This document shows positions 63,303 through 64,000 of a stretch of DNA of 64,000 nucleotides, in pieces. A program made the position numbers and the translations under genes. Source of the stretch: Anaerosporomusa subterranea (GTDB taxonomy: Bacteria; Bacillota; Negativicutes; Sporomusales; Acetonemataceae). The stretch is from positions 248,001 to 312,000 of the forward strand of contig NZ_LSGP01000013.1 in NCBI RefSeq assembly GCF_001611555.1, given 5' to 3'. Every line of letters starts with the position of its first letter. The stretch's first letter is position 1. The notes under the pieces were generated by a model. That model was not told where the DNA came from. It saw only the letters and a list, made by a program, of their open reading frames with translations, and ran no database searches.

Positions 63303-64000
63303 TTAAGGCTTTGCGAAGTGCTTGCGCTCACTCCACATACTTCCAAATTCGTATCGAGAATATGGGTTAATGTTTTCATGATAGAGATATTGTTTCAAAT
63401 TTTCTAAGCATGAACAGCATAGTTTTTCGAATAGACCCACTGGAAACCCCAATTCCCATGGTCCATTTATATAACTATGGTAAAATGCCGAAGTATCTTC
63501 GTTGTCTTCAATGGCATATCCAGGCTTCCTGTATTCATGAATTAGCCTGTTTCGATATGCGTAGAATAATTCGGAATATCTTGCTTTCGTTACTGCAGAT
63601 TCTTCCGCATTTTCTATATCAACTCTCTTATCTGGAAACGTCAACATTTTGCTTCCTTCGTCAAAAACGGGGTCAGCACTTGAGTCATAAACATGACCGC
63701 TTTCCCATGTGGCAATTTTTTCCCTGGTTGTGAGCAATAGTCGACTACTTTCTTTCTCTTCATCGGTGAGCATAAAATCCAGATTTAACTCAAGTTGAAC
63801 TAGGCTAATTTTATCTTTATCTGCCCAATTTCCGTAATTTCTAACGAACGTCTTCATTCTATCGGAGGGAGATTTCTTGGGATACCTTGCTCTGCCAAGA
63901 GCATCAAGTATCGTAACGTATATTATTTTCTGATATAATTTGTTGTTTAATTCCTTGACTTTATGAATCTCCTCGTTAAAATGACTAATAAACTGATTAA
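63303..64000 (-). CDS. Partial protein with a HEPN-type RNxxxH motif
   Basis: The minus-strand frame stays open to the window edge, so the start lies outside; at least 232 residues are present. The first Met in the window (63857) is internal: the upstream residues (VTILDALGRARYPKKSPSDR) are protein-like and continuous. The motif YRNRLIHEYR (63537-63554) fits the R-N-x3-H of HEPN domains, which in many toxins and defence proteins is a ribonuclease site. Otherwise soluble, with a C-terminal CCSC and no known family. A HEPN assignment is an inference from one motif. Confidence 0.6.
   Translation of the reverse strand, partial: NQFISHFNEEIHKVKELNNKLYQKIIYVTILDALGRARYPKKSPSDRMKTFVRNYGNWADKDKISLVQLELNLDFMLTDEEKESSRLLLTTREKIATWESGHVYDSSADPVFDEGSKMLTFPDKRVDIENAEESAVTKARYSELFYAYRNRLIHEYRKPGYAIEDNEDTSAFYHSYINGPWELGFPVGLFEKLCCSCLENLKQYLYHENINPYSRYEFGSMWSERKHFAKP

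Overview
The window reads as the chromosome of an endospore-forming, anaerobic Firmicute, most likely a Negativicute of the Sporomusa/Pelosinus type. This placement is inferred from gene content and order, not from a search. The sporulation genes are spoVS (with a sigma-H-type promoter), an FtsK/SpoIIIE translocase, a SpoVK-like AAA ATPase, and spore-surface-like genes with sigma-K-type promoters. Anaerobic metabolism is shown by NfnAB, a four-subunit 2-oxoacid:ferredoxin oxidoreductase and PduL. The block hfq - spoVK - hflX - ynbB matches the Bacillus order as I remember it. Almost all core genes lie on the + strand in tightly packed operons, often with 4-base ATGA overlaps and many TTG/GTG starts.

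Region 1 (1-18.3 kb) carries housekeeping and information genes: ftsK/spoIIIE, tRNA 2-selenouridine synthase, rodZ-like, a YgiQ radical-SAM protein, rimO, cinA, a DEAD-box helicase, recA (LexA box inside a near-consensus promoter), recX, rny (no normal start codon), spoVS, pepA, a PHP phosphoesterase, an ATPase-Asp23 fusion and a DUF3870 protein. Region 2 (18.4-31.7 kb) holds tRNA modification and mismatch repair (miaB, mutS, mutL, methyltransferase, miaA), then hfq, spoVK, hflX and ynbB. An unfamiliar three-gene set sits between spoVK and hflX: a small GTPase, a compact UbiA-like membrane protein with two DDxxDxxxD motifs, and a small Cys-rich membrane protein. Region 3 (31.7-41.4 kb) holds guaB, a class A PBP with a possible lipobox, a TagA/WecG glycosyltransferase, psd-pssA, a membrane GT2, surE, a TIGR04086-like protein and an acetate/succinate transporter.

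Region 4 (41.4-54.6 kb) is metabolic. Five consecutive genes (mtnP-like, mtnA, ahcY-like, class II aldolase, mtaD) look like a complete route for recycling S-adenosylmethionine by-products. Active-site substitutions in the phosphorylase and the hydrolase point to deaminated (inosine-type) substrates, as in methanogens, with carbon leaving through a DHAP-shunt-type aldolase. Then come nfnAB, an aminotransferase, an ASCH protein, pduL, an IclR regulator and korDABC. Region 5 (54.6-57.9 kb) has a GAF-GGDEF diguanylate cyclase, a methyltransferase and a patatin phospholipase.

Region 6 (58-64 kb) is accessory. It starts with three small paralogous beta-barrel-like proteins, probably spore-surface proteins, one of which carries a long His/Asp repeat insert. 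A lone IS200/IS605 tnpA follows, then a visibly AT-rich stretch of small membrane-protein genes. The last four of these are each followed by a copy of the same roughly 90-bp repeat, a cassette-like layout. At the right edge is a truncated minus-strand gene with a HEPN-type RNxxxH motif. No rRNA, tRNA or CRISPR array was recognised.
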